A program made the position numbers and the translations under genes. Shown here piece by piece: positions 35,638-44,115 of a DNA stretch of 64,000 bases. Origin of the DNA: Tolypothrix sp. FACHB-123 (GTDB taxonomy: Bacteria > Cyanobacteriota > Cyanobacteriia > Cyanobacteriales > Nostocaceae). Under the pieces are notes generated by a model. The model searched no databases. It saw nothing but the letters and a program-made list of their open reading frames with translations, and was not told where the DNA came from. Each line of letters starts with the position of its first letter. Position 1 is the first letter of the stretch. The DNA lies in assembly GCF_014697075.1 (NCBI RefSeq), contig NZ_JACJRE010000020.1, forward strand, positions 1-64,000, in the 5' to 3' direction.

Positions 35638-36066
35638 GTGAAAACTGGATATGCAGGTGCGGTGGAAAAATCAAAATTAGGGTATATCATCTCTGTAACC
35701 CTCAGCAGTTATCTTACTTTTACTTTGCCAAAAATTTATGATGCTGTCTTTGAGCTACCTCAAAGAGTAAATGAAGATATAGCTATTTGCGAAAAATCTC
35801 GCTTAAACTATGAATTAAATATGACTACTTATAAAAAAATGCATCGCAAAACAGCTAGTACATGGTTTATTTTGTTGTCGTTGATATTTATAGGTTTTGG
35901 CGATAGCTTTCTACCCAAACCCTTAAGTACTGCTAGCTTGCAGACTCGAACAAAAATCAATCAATTTATCATTGGCTTATTTCCCGATTGGCAACCAAAA
36001 ACTAATCCTTATTCACGAACAGAAAGGGCTTTAGAAGAAACTGAAAAAGGTGGTTCCCGAAGATAA
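35638..36066 (+). CDS. Small membrane-anchored hypothetical protein
   Basis: A protein of up to 142 residues, not recognised. A hydrophobic segment (TWFILLSLIFIGFGDSFLPK) is near residue 77-96; the C-terminus is charged. The open frame starts with GTG at 35638 overlapping an AGGAGGTG Shine-Dalgarno, so this start is improbable; a later ATG at 35821 would give an 81-residue protein beginning MTTYKKMHRK that fits the one-helix anchor better. The start is therefore uncertain. Divergent from the cupin gene. Confidence 0.5.
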   Translation: MKTGYAGAVEKSKLGYIISVTLSSYLTFTLPKIYDAVFELPQRVNEDIAICEKSRLNYELNMTTYKKMHRKTASTWFILLSLIFIGFGDSFLPKPLSTASLQTRTKINQFIIGLFPDWQPKTNPYSRTERALEETEKGGSRR

Positions 36067-36086
36067 AAAATCAATTTCAAAGACAA

Positions 36087-36146
36087 GTAAGGGCACGGCA
36101 TTACAGACTTGCATTAAAACGCTCTTTATCGGTGCCGTGCCCTTAC
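36087..36146. repeat. 60-bp palindromic repeat with perfect 14-bp ends
   Basis: GTAAGGGCACGGCA at 36087-36100 and its exact complement TGCCGTGCCCTTAC at 36133-36146 flank a 32-base centre. It lies between the hypothetical gene and the convergent pgi gene and belongs to the same family as 23459-23539. Confidence 0.8.
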
Positions 36147-36217
36147 ATTTGGATATTTTTAATTGGAAGTCCCTTACGGATAAAAAATTGTTGCATTGGC
36201 AACAACCAGGGTATCCA

Positions 36218-37804
36218 TTAGCCGAGAGAAACTTTTAAACTGCTGGGTTGTGCCAGATTACCATGCAACACCACACCTCGCTGATTGGCATACAGGTGAC
36301 GCAGAATTATGTAAATTGCCTCAATTTTTTCGGTTGCGCCTGCTTTTTCGGCAATTTCTTCTAAAGTCAGGGCCGATTTTTCTGTTTGCAGTACTTCGAT
36401 GACGCTTTTTTGTAAATCAAGAATAGCAGCGGCGGCTTTTTTACCAGCTTCTACTCCTGGTTGGTGGTAAGCGTTGATGTTGACTAAGCTAGCATATAAC
36501 CCAACAGCACGCTCGTATAAAGCAATTAAAGCGCCAACAGTACGTGGATTAACTTGGGGAATAGTAACTGTAATGGAATCGCGCTGATTTTCGTAAAGTG
36601 CTTGTCTGGTTCCTTGGAGAAAGCCAGAAAGGTAATCGCCTGATGTCACTCCCGGATCGATTTCTGGAGATGGACTTTGACGATCTTCTAAAACTTCAAT
36701 TAAGGTAGCAAAGAAATTGGGTACACCTTCACGTAACTGCTGTACGTAAGCGTGTTGATCTGTTGAACCTTTGTTACCATAAACGGCGATACCTTGATAT
36801 ACAGTATTGCCATCTAAATCTTTTTCTTTACCTAAAGATTCCATTACCAGCTGTTGCAGATAACGGCTGAATAATAGCAGGCTGTCCTTGTAGGGAAGCA
36901 CAACCATATCTTTTTCACCCTTACCATTGCCAGAATAGTACCAAGACAAGGCCAGTAGGGCGGCTGGGTTATTTTTGATATCGGCTTTTCGGGTAGCATC
37001 ATCCATTTCTTTCGCACCTTCTAGCATGGCGCGAATGTCAATGCCTTGCAATGCGGCTGGTACTAAGCCCACTGTAGACATTTCCGAGGTGCGTCCTCCC
37101 ACCCAGTCATACATGGGGAATCTCGCTAACCAACCTTCAGCTTTGGCGATTTTATCTAAGTTGCTATCAACGCTGGTAATAGCTACTGCATATTGAGCAA
37201 AGTCTAAATTTTGCCCAGCGTAGGCTTTTTTAACTTCAATCATGCCATTGCGCGGTTCGGGCGTGCCGCCAGATTTGGAAATCACCAAAACTAAAGTGCT
37301 GGCGAGACTGTTGCGCAATTGGGTGAGAATGCGATCGATTCCGGCGGGATCTGTATTGTCAATAAAGTGAATTTTTAGAGGTGGAAAATCGGGGGACAGG
37401 GCTTCAGCGACAAATTGGGGGCCTAAAGCAGAACCACCAATGCCAATGGAGATAATATCAGTAAAGCGATTAGCTCTAGGAGGATGAATAGCACCTGTTT
37501 GGATTTTTTCGGCAAAGGCTTCGATTTGTTCCAGGGTTTGGACAATTTCTTGGGTAAGTTCTGGAGTTGGCGCTAAATCGGGATTTCGCAACCAGTAATG
37601 TCCAACCATGCGATTTTCGTCCGGATTAGCGATCGCACCCTGTTCCAGTGCTACCATATCCGCAAACGCCTTCTCAAACTTCGGCCGCAACGAATCTACA
37701 AAGGTATCATCAAACCGCATCCGACTCACATCAAGATACAGCCCTAATCCCTCGTGGAAATATAACCAATTTTGGTATCGTTGCCAAAGTGCTTTAGCAT
37801 CCAT
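36218..37804 (-). CDS. pgi: Glucose-6-phosphate isomerase
   Basis: Interconverts glucose 6-phosphate and fructose 6-phosphate. The 528-residue protein has [33 protein letters not shown] (phosphate-binding SKSGGT loop), [18 protein letters not shown] and [12 protein letters not shown], with an [14 protein letters not shown] motif; this is the cyanobacterial-type Pgi. All active-site regions appear intact. It has its own ATG at 37804. The C-terminal 40 residues ([15 protein letters not shown]) form an extra helical segment found in this family. Confidence 0.95.
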   Translation of the reverse strand: MDAKALWQRYQNWLYFHEGLGLYLDVSRMRFDDTFVDSLRPKFEKAFADMVALEQGAIANPDENRMVGHYWLRNPDLAPTPELTQEIVQTLEQIEAFAEKIQTGAIHPPRANRFTDIISIGIGGSALGPQFVAEALSPDFPPLKIHFIDNTDPAGIDRILTQLRNSLASTLVLVISKSGGTPEPRNGMIEVKKAYAGQNLDFAQYAVAITSVDSNLDKIAKAEGWLARFPMYDWVGGRTSEMSTVGLVPAALQGIDIRAMLEGAKEMDDATRKADIKNNPAALLALSWYYSGNGKGEKDMVVLPYKDSLLLFSRYLQQLVMESLGKEKDLDGNTVYQGIAVYGNKGSTDQHAYVQQLREGVPNFFATLIEVLEDRQSPSPEIDPGVTSGDYLSGFLQGTRQALYENQRDSITVTIPQVNPRTVGALIALYERAVGLYASLVNINAYHQPGVEAGKKAAAAILDLQKSVIEVLQTEKSALTLEEIAEKAGATEKIEAIYIILRHLYANQRGVVLHGNLAQPSSLKVSLG

Positions 37805-37912
37805 AAGGGAAATCTCAACTTTAAAGTGTTTTTCAAAAACCAGTTTAATGTAAGGTTATAGCGATCCCTGCTTTGCCTTATACAGTTTTAAGTGTTGATC
37901 TAAGCTTTACCC

Positions 37913-38170
37913 TTAAACATCCGGCATAGGTATGACACGCAAAAACTTCACAATTTCACCTCTGACTTCTATACCTATTAAATAATTATCGATACTAAAG
38001 CGGTGAAATATACCATCACTATCAAGTTGCCGCATTTGGGGGAGAGAACGCATCTGCCAGTGGTGCGGAAACTCGTAAAATATAAAATTATACACCTGCT
38101 CATAAGCAGATGTTTCTAAACTCTTCAGGTCGTGTAAAAAAGACCTGGTATAACGCACTTCTACAATCAC
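37913..38170 (-). CDS. RelE/ParE-type toxin
   Basis: An 85-residue type II toxin-like protein with the RelE/ParE layout: a beta start (MIVEVRYTRSFLHDLKSL), helix, then HFRFSIDNYLIGIEV-like beta strands (RFSIDNYLIGIEVRGEIVKFLRVI). GTG start at 38170 overlaps the upstream antitoxin stop by one base (TAGTG), so the two are translationally coupled. Inferred role: mRNA interferase or gyrase inhibitor neutralised by the antitoxin. Confidence 0.8.
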   Translation of the reverse strand: MIVEVRYTRSFLHDLKSLETSAYEQVYNFIFYEFPHHWQMRSLPQMRQLDSDGIFHRFSIDNYLIGIEVRGEIVKFLRVIPMPDV

Positions 38171-38397
38171 TAAATCTCACTTCCCCAATACATTAACTGT
38201 CGAATTGCTTCGTCTTGAGTTAAGATGTCCCACGGTTGCTGCGATCGCTTGGCCTCTTCTATGGCTTTGAGCATATAAAAGTCACAATACAGATTGTGGA
38301 CTACTTCCCAAGTGGTTGGTATATCCTCATCCGCTAATTGCTCGATTAAGTGATGGATTCTCGTTCGTAATAAATTCATAAATTTAACCTTTGTCAT
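38170..38397 (-). CDS. Antitoxin partner of the RelE/ParE-type toxin
   Basis: A 75-residue acidic helical protein just upstream of the toxin, with stop and toxin start overlapping by one base. Small size, order and coupling are those of an antitoxin; no known antitoxin DNA-binding domain is obvious by eye, so the family is uncertain. Confidence 0.75.
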   Translation of the reverse strand: MTKVKFMNLLRTRIHHLIEQLADEDIPTTWEVVHNLYCDFYMLKAIEEAKRSQQPWDILTQDEAIRQLMYWGSEI

Positions 38398-38531
38398 TTG
38401 TCATTCGTCATTTATTGTTCTCTGTGTCGCTGCGTTTCACCCTCAGCGTGTCTCCCCTAACCTAATCCAAAAATAGTATGCCCATAAATTAGGCGATCGT
38501 TAACCGTAAGATGGCACGATGCCTTACAATC

Positions 38532-38612
38532 TGGGGCTAGGGGCTAGGGGCTAGGGAAAGAAGATGAGGCAAGGAGAATAACAAATAACTAATGACTAAT
38601 GACTAATGACAT
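38532..38612. repeat. STRR tracts before the ABC permease gene
   Basis: Tandem GGGCTAG units at 38532-38557 and a run of ACTAATG units at 38585-38609 that ends four bases before the permease ATG. Confidence 0.8.
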
Positions 38613-39746
38613 ATGTTTGAATATTTAATCTTTTTAGCGATTTCTACAGCCACTTTTGCCCTGTTCAGTTTGGGACTGAACTTGCAATGGGGTTTCACGG
38701 GGTTAATTAACTTTGGTCATATTGCTTTTATGACCTTGGGAGCCTACACAACAGTATTGTTGACCTTAAAAGGTATTCCCATATTATTATCGGCAATTGT
38801 CGGCTCTATTGTCGCCGCTTTGTTAGGTTTGGTAATTGGTTTTGCTACTCTCCGCCTGCGAGAAGATTACCTGGGAATTGTCACCATTGGCGTAGGCGAA
38901 CTAATTCGCTTGGTGGTAAATAACCAAGAGTTACCTGTGGGTAATACTTGGATTTCTGGTGCTTTTGGTGTTCAAAGTTACCCTATACCTTTGGCTACTA
39001 CACCAAATTTATTTTTCAGAGTTGTGATGATGGCTTTGTTGACGCTGCTTTTGGGCGTTACCGTTTTCTCATTATGGCGCTGGATAAATAGTACTAGGGT
39101 AGCTAGCGGTACTGAGGCTGTAACGAAGAAAACTAGTAAACAAGAATTCGCATCCCGGCTGAGTGTGAGTCTTGTCTTGGGACTGTTGGCGGTAATTGTT
39201 TATATTTCTGGCATCGTCACCTTGTATAACTACATCCCCAAAGCAGGGTTAATGGTGGTAGCGCTGTTAGTTTTAGCTTTTGTTTTCTGGCGGTTGGAAA
39301 TGTTAGTGCGATCGCCTTGGGGTAGAGTCCTCAAAGCAATCCGCGAAGACGAGGAAATTCCTAAAGCCCTAGGAAAAAACGTCTTTTGGTATAAACTCCA
39401 ATCACTGATGTTAGGTGGTGCGATCGCGGGAATAGCAGGTGCATTCTTTGCTTGGCAACTCAGCGCCGTTTATCCCGATAATTTCCAACCACAGCTAACT
39501 TTTGACGCTTGGATTATGGTGATTTTGGGCGGTTCGGGAAATAACATCGGCACAATTTTGGGTGCTGTGATTTTCTTTGCCTATGATGCTATTACCCGCG
39601 AACTTTTACCAAAAATTATTCCCCTAGATGAAGCGCGGTTGGGTGCATTTCGCATCATGGTAATTGGTTTAATTTTGATGGTACTAATGATTTGGCGTCC
39701 ACAAGGTATCTTAGGGAAAAAGGAGGAACTTACCCTTGGTAAATAA
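38613..39746 (+). CDS. Branched-chain/neutral amino-acid ABC transporter permease (LivM family)
   Basis: A 377-residue inner-membrane permease with about ten hydrophobic segments. Motifs such as NLQWGFTGLINFGHIAFMTLGAYT and LREDYLGIVTIGVGELIR are diagnostic of the LivM/BraE family, which imports leucine-type or neutral amino acids, and in cyanobacteria includes the Nat system and Urt. The ATPase gene overlaps its end by 11 bases. A binding protein, a second permease and second ATPase are not in this window, so the system is completed elsewhere. The identity with NatC or UrtC is not decided. ATG at 38613, with STRR repeats and no strong ribosome binding site upstream. Confidence 0.88.
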   Translation: MFEYLIFLAISTATFALFSLGLNLQWGFTGLINFGHIAFMTLGAYTTVLLTLKGIPILLSAIVGSIVAALLGLVIGFATLRLREDYLGIVTIGVGELIRLVVNNQELPVGNTWISGAFGVQSYPIPLATTPNLFFRVVMMALLTLLLGVTVFSLWRWINSTRVASGTEAVTKKTSKQEFASRLSVSLVLGLLAVIVYISGIVTLYNYIPKAGLMVVALLVLAFVFWRLEMLVRSPWGRVLKAIREDEEIPKALGKNVFWYKLQSLMLGGAIAGIAGAFFAWQLSAVYPDNFQPQLTFDAWIMVILGGSGNNIGTILGAVIFFAYDAITRELLPKIIPLDEARLGAFRIMVIGLILMVLMIWRPQGILGKKEELTLGK

Positions 39747-40518
39747 CCAGTCACCCCAACTTCCCTTACTGGCGGCTACTGGACTTTGTAAAAGCTTTGG
39801 TGGAATTAAAGCCGTCAATGATGCCAGCATTGAGGTAGCTAAAGGTAGTATCACAGGATTAATTGGCCCTAATGGTGCGGGTAAAACTACCTTTTTTAAC
39901 TTACTATCTAATTTCATTCGTCCAGATAAGGGGCGCGTGATTTTTGATGGCGAACCAATTCATCACCTCCAACCATACCAAATCGCCCAACAAGGCATAG
40001 TCCGAACTTTTCAAGTAGCCCGGACTCTTTCGCGGTTGTCGGTGCTAGAAAATATGCTGCTAGCGGCGCAAAAGCAAACTGGCGAGAATTTTTGGCAGGT
40101 ACAATTCCAACCTCATATAGTGGCGAAGGAAGAAAAGCAACTTAAAGAACAAGCGATGTTTTTTTTAGAATCTGTGGGTTTGGCAAAAAAAGCCCATGAT
40201 TACGCCGGCGGTTTATCTGGAGGACAACGCAAGCTGCTAGAAATGGGGCGGGCGCTGATGACTAATCCCAAGTTAATTTTGTTAGATGAACCAGCCGCGG
40301 GGGTGAATCCGCGATTGATTGACGATATTTGCGATCGCATTCTCCACTGGAACCGCCAAGACGGCATGACTTTTCTGATTATCGAACACAACATGGACGT
40401 AATCATGTCCCTGTGCGATCGCGTTTGGGTACTAGCTGAAGGTAAAAACCTTGCCGACGGTACACCCGCAGAAATTCAAACTAATGCCCAAGTATTGGAA
40501 GCTTATTTAGGAAAATAA
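39736..40518 (+). CDS. Branched-chain/neutral amino-acid ABC transporter ATP-binding protein (LivG family)
   Basis: A 260-residue ATPase of the HAAT family. Walker A GPNGAGKTTFFNLLSNF, signature LSGGQRKLLEMGRAL and Walker B LILLDEPAAGVNP are intact, and ARTLSRLSVLENMLLAAQ matches LivG rather than LivF. Start is TTG at 39736, with an AGGAGG Shine-Dalgarno at 39721-39726 inside the permease gene; the 11-base overlap couples the two. A LivF partner is not adjacent. Confidence 0.9.
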   Translation: MVNNQSPQLPLLAATGLCKSFGGIKAVNDASIEVAKGSITGLIGPNGAGKTTFFNLLSNFIRPDKGRVIFDGEPIHHLQPYQIAQQGIVRTFQVARTLSRLSVLENMLLAAQKQTGENFWQVQFQPHIVAKEEKQLKEQAMFFLESVGLAKKAHDYAGGLSGGQRKLLEMGRALMTNPKLILLDEPAAGVNPRLIDDICDRILHWNRQDGMTFLIIEHNMDVIMSLCDRVWVLAEGKNLADGTPAEIQTNAQVLEAYLGK

Positions 40519-40543
40519 TAGGGGTGGGCATTGGGCATTGATA

Positions 40544-40613
40544 CCCTAGTCCCTAGCCCCTAGTCCCTAGCCCCTAGTCCCTAGCCCCTAGTCCCTAGCC
40601 CCTAGCCCCTAGA
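40544..40613. repeat. Long STRR tract of the CCCTAGT/CCCTAGC heptamer
   Basis: About ten uninterrupted heptamers alternating CCCTAGT and CCCTAGC, between the convergent ATPase and rsgA genes. It is the longest such tract in this window. Confidence 0.9.
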
Positions 40614-40616
40614 GAA

Positions 40617-41678
40617 TCAACCTTTGTGGTGATGTCGCATAGCCTTATGGATTTTCTTCCATCTTTCTTTCTCCGCTAATTGTGCCCTTTGATCTTGTTT
40701 ACGAGCTGAGTATTCCAGTTCCTTTTGTAACTTTTGGTAACTGAGGAATCGCGAATAATCAAGTAGCTTTTCTGATAAAGCATGTTGCACTGCACAACCC
40801 GGTTGTTGTTGATGCTGACAATCGCGGAAACGGCAATTTTCGGCTAAGGTTTCAATGTCTGCAAAAGTTTCTTGCAAACTTTCATCACCTGCCCATATTT
40901 GGATTTCCCTCATACCTGGGGTATCAATAATCAAGCCCCCATTGGAGAGTAACATCAACTGACGATGGGTTGTTGTATGTCTTCCTTTGTCGTCACTCTG
41001 GCGTACTGATTGCACAGCTTGCACAGATTCACCTTTGAGTTGATTGGTAATAGTAGATTTCCCAACACCAGAAGAACCTAACAAAGCCACTGTCTGTCCT
41101 GGTTGCAAGTAAGATGTTAAAGCATCCAATCCTTGATTGTTGGTAGCGCTTAACACTACTATTGGTACGCCAATAGCAACAGCTTCTACTTCCGCCAAGC
41201 AAGCTTCGAGAGAATCACACAAGTCAGATTTATTTAAAACGATAACTGGATTGGCACCACTTTCCCAAGCCAGAATTAGATAGCGTTCAATTCTTCTAGG
41301 GTTAAAGTCACCATCTAAACCCGATACAAGGAATACTGTGTCAATATTGGCGGCAACAATTTGCTCCTCTGTTTTATTACCTACAGTTTTGCGAGAAAAT
41401 TTACTTTTCCTGGGCAATATTCCGTGGATTGTTGCTTGCTTTTCTGTATCTCTTACTCGAATAGTTACCCAATCTCCCACAGCAGGAAAGTCTTGGGGTT
41501 GAACAGCGTGATGTCTGAGTTTACCTGTTACTTTCGCTCTTAGTTCACCTTGTTCGCCAATCAGGGTATATGTATCTTTGTATTCAACAGCAACTCTACC
41601 AACAGTAAATCCTTGTTGGCGATATGCTTCAAAGCTGTGAGCAAAAAAGCTACTCCAGCCTAAGTCATTCAAATTCAC
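40617..41678 (-). CDS. rsgA: Ribosome small subunit-dependent GTPase A
   Basis: Late-stage 30S subunit assembly GTPase of 353 residues. The GTPase is circularly permuted: G4 NKSD at 149-152, then G5-like SATN, G1 GSSGVGKS at 201-208 and G3 DTPG at 252-255. The N-terminal OB fold and C-terminal zinc motif (C282, C287, H289, C295) complete it. The last 50 residues are basic. Convergent with the ABC ATPase gene, with the STRR tract between them. Confidence 0.94.
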   Translation of the reverse strand: MNLNDLGWSSFFAHSFEAYRQQGFTVGRVAVEYKDTYTLIGEQGELRAKVTGKLRHHAVQPQDFPAVGDWVTIRVRDTEKQATIHGILPRKSKFSRKTVGNKTEEQIVAANIDTVFLVSGLDGDFNPRRIERYLILAWESGANPVIVLNKSDLCDSLEACLAEVEAVAIGVPIVVLSATNNQGLDALTSYLQPGQTVALLGSSGVGKSTITNQLKGESVQAVQSVRQSDDKGRHTTTHRQLMLLSNGGLIIDTPGMREIQIWAGDESLQETFADIETLAENCRFRDCQHQQQPGCAVQHALSEKLLDYSRFLSYQKLQKELEYSARKQDQRAQLAEKERWKKIHKAMRHHHKG

Positions 41679-42327
41679 TGATTTTTCCTCAATGTGTGCT
41701 ACTTGTTCCGCACAAGGCTCACAGAGGAGACACTTCCTAATTTATGGCAAATGAGCCACTTCTCTCAAATTCGGCAATCAATCCCAAATTTACCTAATTG
41801 TGAATTAGATAAGTGTCCGTCAATTCTCGATTTCATTCCTGGAAGTTTGCGGATTGAACAAGAATCTCTGTACCTTGTGTCCGTTGAGTTGGAGTGATTA
41901 ATACTACCCGGACTGTTACAAAATCAGTCATCTTGCTTCCTCCCGACATACTACAAGGAATGATCTACATTATTACATCACATGATTCCGGAAAAATAAA
42001 TACAGAATATTAATCATTGCTTAATATCAGAGGGAATCAGGGTAAGGTGTTGCAAAATTTTTACAAGCAGATATACTGAATAGAAGAGGGTTAAAAAAAC
42101 TTTCCAAGTTCTGAATAAAGGGGAGAAGCTAACTACCAAAAAAGCAGCTAGCTTCTAGTGTAATCTACCGTTTTTTGTCTTCAGCCGTTTACTGCTCCAT
42201 TTCCCATAGTAGGCTTGTCATTTTTTTTTGTCAAGTTGTCATTTAAAAATGACATAAAAAAATGTCTTGCTTTTCAGACTTCATGAGAGAAAATAAAGAC
42301 AAGCATAATATTTGAGGACTTCAGCAT
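41679..42327. other. Intergenic region upstream of the RHH/PAS pair
   Basis: No clear gene; a 67-codon frame at 41694-41897 is not supported. It contains a hairpin (AGAAGCTA and TAGCTTCT, 42124-42156) and the TGTCATTT operator cluster at 42216-42254. Confidence 0.55.
42216..42254. promoter_or_regulatory. TGTCATTT operator cluster of the RHH/PAS genes
   Basis: A half-site TGTCATTT at 42216 is followed by a perfect palindrome TGTCATTT-AA-AAATGACA at 42237-42254, with further ATGTC and GACAAG half-sites to about 42304. They lie 70-110 bases before the ATG at 42328. Ribbon-helix-helix proteins typically bind arrays of short inverted repeats, so autoregulation by the first gene's product is inferred. 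Confidence 0.55.
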
Positions 42328-42783
42328 ATGACTGACAGAAGACGTTCTGATGACTACAAGCAAATCAGCGGCTACATTCCACTGGATTTAGCCTTGGAAT
42401 TTAAAAGCACCTGTGCCCGCTTAGGCATTTCCCAAAGCGACGCTATGGAAGAGATGGCGCAAGAGTGGGTAGCCAAAAAAACAGGTTCGCATTCTCTCAA
42501 CGCTCGAAAACCTTCTCCCCTAACAATTGCCGATGTAGTAAGGGCTAACATGGCAAAACTTAAGTGCTGTGGGTTAAAAAATTTGCCCGCCTTAGCCAAA
42601 GGTGAAGTCCTACCAACTCCAGGAGACTTTGCAATTATTACATCGGCTTTAGACATTCCTGAGGAAGACAGACAAAAAATTTGGCAAGAAACTTTTAAAA
42701 TTTCCGTGTATCAAGATTATCCGGGTGTAAAAGTATATAGAAATTCTGGAGGTGTCAAAGAAGATGAGTGTGAGTATTCTTAG
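42328..42783 (+). CDS. Ribbon-helix-helix type DNA-binding protein with XRE-like C-terminal part
   Basis: A 151-residue protein not closely recognised. Residues 10-47 (SGYIPLDLALEFKSTCARLG, then SDAMEEMAQEWV) have a beta strand followed by two helices in the pattern of a ribbon-helix-helix (CopG/ParD-type) domain. The C-terminal part (TIADVVRANMAKL, then PALAKGEVLPTPGDFAII) resembles an XRE-like helix-turn-helix helix bundle, although this is weaker. The gene is preceded by a TGAGGA Shine-Dalgarno and a TGTCATTT inverted repeat cluster. The downstream PAS-like gene overlaps its end by 20 bases. A regulator of its own operon is the most likely reading. Confidence 0.65.
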   Translation: MTDRRRSDDYKQISGYIPLDLALEFKSTCARLGISQSDAMEEMAQEWVAKKTGSHSLNARKPSPLTIADVVRANMAKLKCCGLKNLPALAKGEVLPTPGDFAIITSALDIPEEDRQKIWQETFKISVYQDYPGVKVYRNSGGVKEDECEYS

Positions 42784-43444
42784 AATCCTCAACTTACCGG
42801 GGTGGAACTTTAAAATGTCTTATGATGGGGTTTCAATTTTTGCCCCTACTAAGCGTGATGCCACTTATATAGCTCGCAGTTATGGTGAGGCTTTTAGCGA
42901 AACTGCATGTAAACTTAATGGCAAAGTAAAAATTCAGTGGCGAGGCTGCAAGCAACCAATTGAATTTTTTGGGTGGATGGCTAGCGAACAACCACCTACA
43001 GCATCGGAAACAGCCGAGCAAATTCTTCAAAATGAGGGTGCAGTGTTTTGCAGCCAGTTACGGGTACCATCGCAGTTGTTGTACCGTATGGTTGCTGCTG
43101 CGGAAAATGAGCGTCCGGTGAGCATCGTTAGACAAGATACTCGCAAGCAAATTATTGTTAATCAGCCAATGGCCCAAATGCTACAGACACCCCCAGAAAT
43201 TGCCACTCAAAGGATCATGACTCAGTTTTGGCTACCTGAGGATTTAGCCGAACTGGAACGCAGATTGCACAATGATAGGCAGTTTACTTGGACTTATTCT
43301 GCGGGATTAAATGAGAGAGCTTGGGCAATCTTAACTACGCAATTTGAGGCTTTTGAGGTGGAGGGTATTTGGTACAGACAGGGAATCAGCTTAGCGAGTC
43401 CCCAACTTGTACCCATACCTCCAGGGGTGCTGGAACAAGCTTAA
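42764..43444 (+). CDS. PAS-domain-like regulatory protein
   Basis: A 226-residue protein. The first 75 residues (LNLPGWNFKMSYDGVSIFAP...FGWMASEQPP) are of unknown type; the second half (SIVRQDTRKQIIVNQPMAQ, then ILTTQFEAFEVEGIWYRQGI) has the beta-alpha pattern of a PAS sensory domain. No kinase, DGC or output domain follows, so it may bind a ligand or another protein. The GTG at 42752 would overlap the upstream Shine-Dalgarno; the ATG at 42764 after TGGAGG is used, giving a 20-base overlap with the RHH gene and probable coupling. Function is inferred only from this pairing. Confidence 0.6.
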   Translation: MSVSILRILNLPGWNFKMSYDGVSIFAPTKRDATYIARSYGEAFSETACKLNGKVKIQWRGCKQPIEFFGWMASEQPPTASETAEQILQNEGAVFCSQLRVPSQLLYRMVAAAENERPVSIVRQDTRKQIIVNQPMAQMLQTPPEIATQRIMTQFWLPEDLAELERRLHNDRQFTWTYSAGLNERAWAILTTQFEAFEVEGIWYRQGISLASPQLVPIPPGVLEQA

Positions 43445-44115
43445 ATTCACAATTTGGCTCCTTCACGAATTAGAAAATCATCAGGTGTATCATTGATTTT
43501 TCTATTTCGGGGTGCATTTTTTTTAGTTAAGTTACCAGTATTTACGATCGCGTTTTAAATTTTCAGATTAAAAATTGAAGCGTTCAGGGCAAGACTGTTG
43601 CAGTTATCTATCTTAATTCTCTTCAGGACATCTACCTAATTCTTTCTTGCTTCCCTGATTCGTCACTGAAAATTGAAAAAATATAGCGATTTAAACCCTA
43701 TCTGGGAATAGTTAGCCTAATTTTTAAGATTTTTCAAAACTGCATAGCAGTTAATTAAAATCACATCGATTACAGAGTGCTAGTTTCAGGTGCGGAAGTT
43801 AACTGTTCTAGCAATTGTGGGTGTTGAATTTTGGTAAATGCACCCTTGACACTCCATTGCACTGCCCAAATTTACCTTGACTTTTACAAATAAATCGTAT
43901 CCATCCTTACAATTTGCTTTACTATTAGCAATTTTATCTGTGTAACAAAATAATAAGCTCATGTATATGAAAGATTGTGCCTAGGGAAAGGTTTTTTGCT
44001 GTGTGTGGTGTGCTAAGGTTTTGTATTTGCACGCACATGCGATGTCTGACGACAAGCCGCTTCTCTACGAGACGCTACCGCTTGCTAAATTTTGAGACAG
44101 GGAGATAGCTAAAGC
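43445..44115. other. Intergenic region upstream of the S9 peptidase gene
   Basis: No gene is seen in about 670 bases. A poly-T stretch is at 43517, and near 44050-44090 lies a TTCTCTACGAGACGCTACCG repeat of the kind dispersed in cyanobacteria. The GGGAGATAGC ribosome binding site of the next gene precedes its ATG. Confidence 0.5.

Noticed and set aside
40544-40613. CRISPR-like regular repeat
   Set aside because: The heptamers are contiguous with no spacers, so this is an STRR tract and not a CRISPR array; the same holds for the other STRR tracts.
41694-41897. 67-codon plus-strand frame upstream of the RHH gene
   Set aside because: No known domain or clear ribosome binding site; likely a chance frame in the intergenic region.
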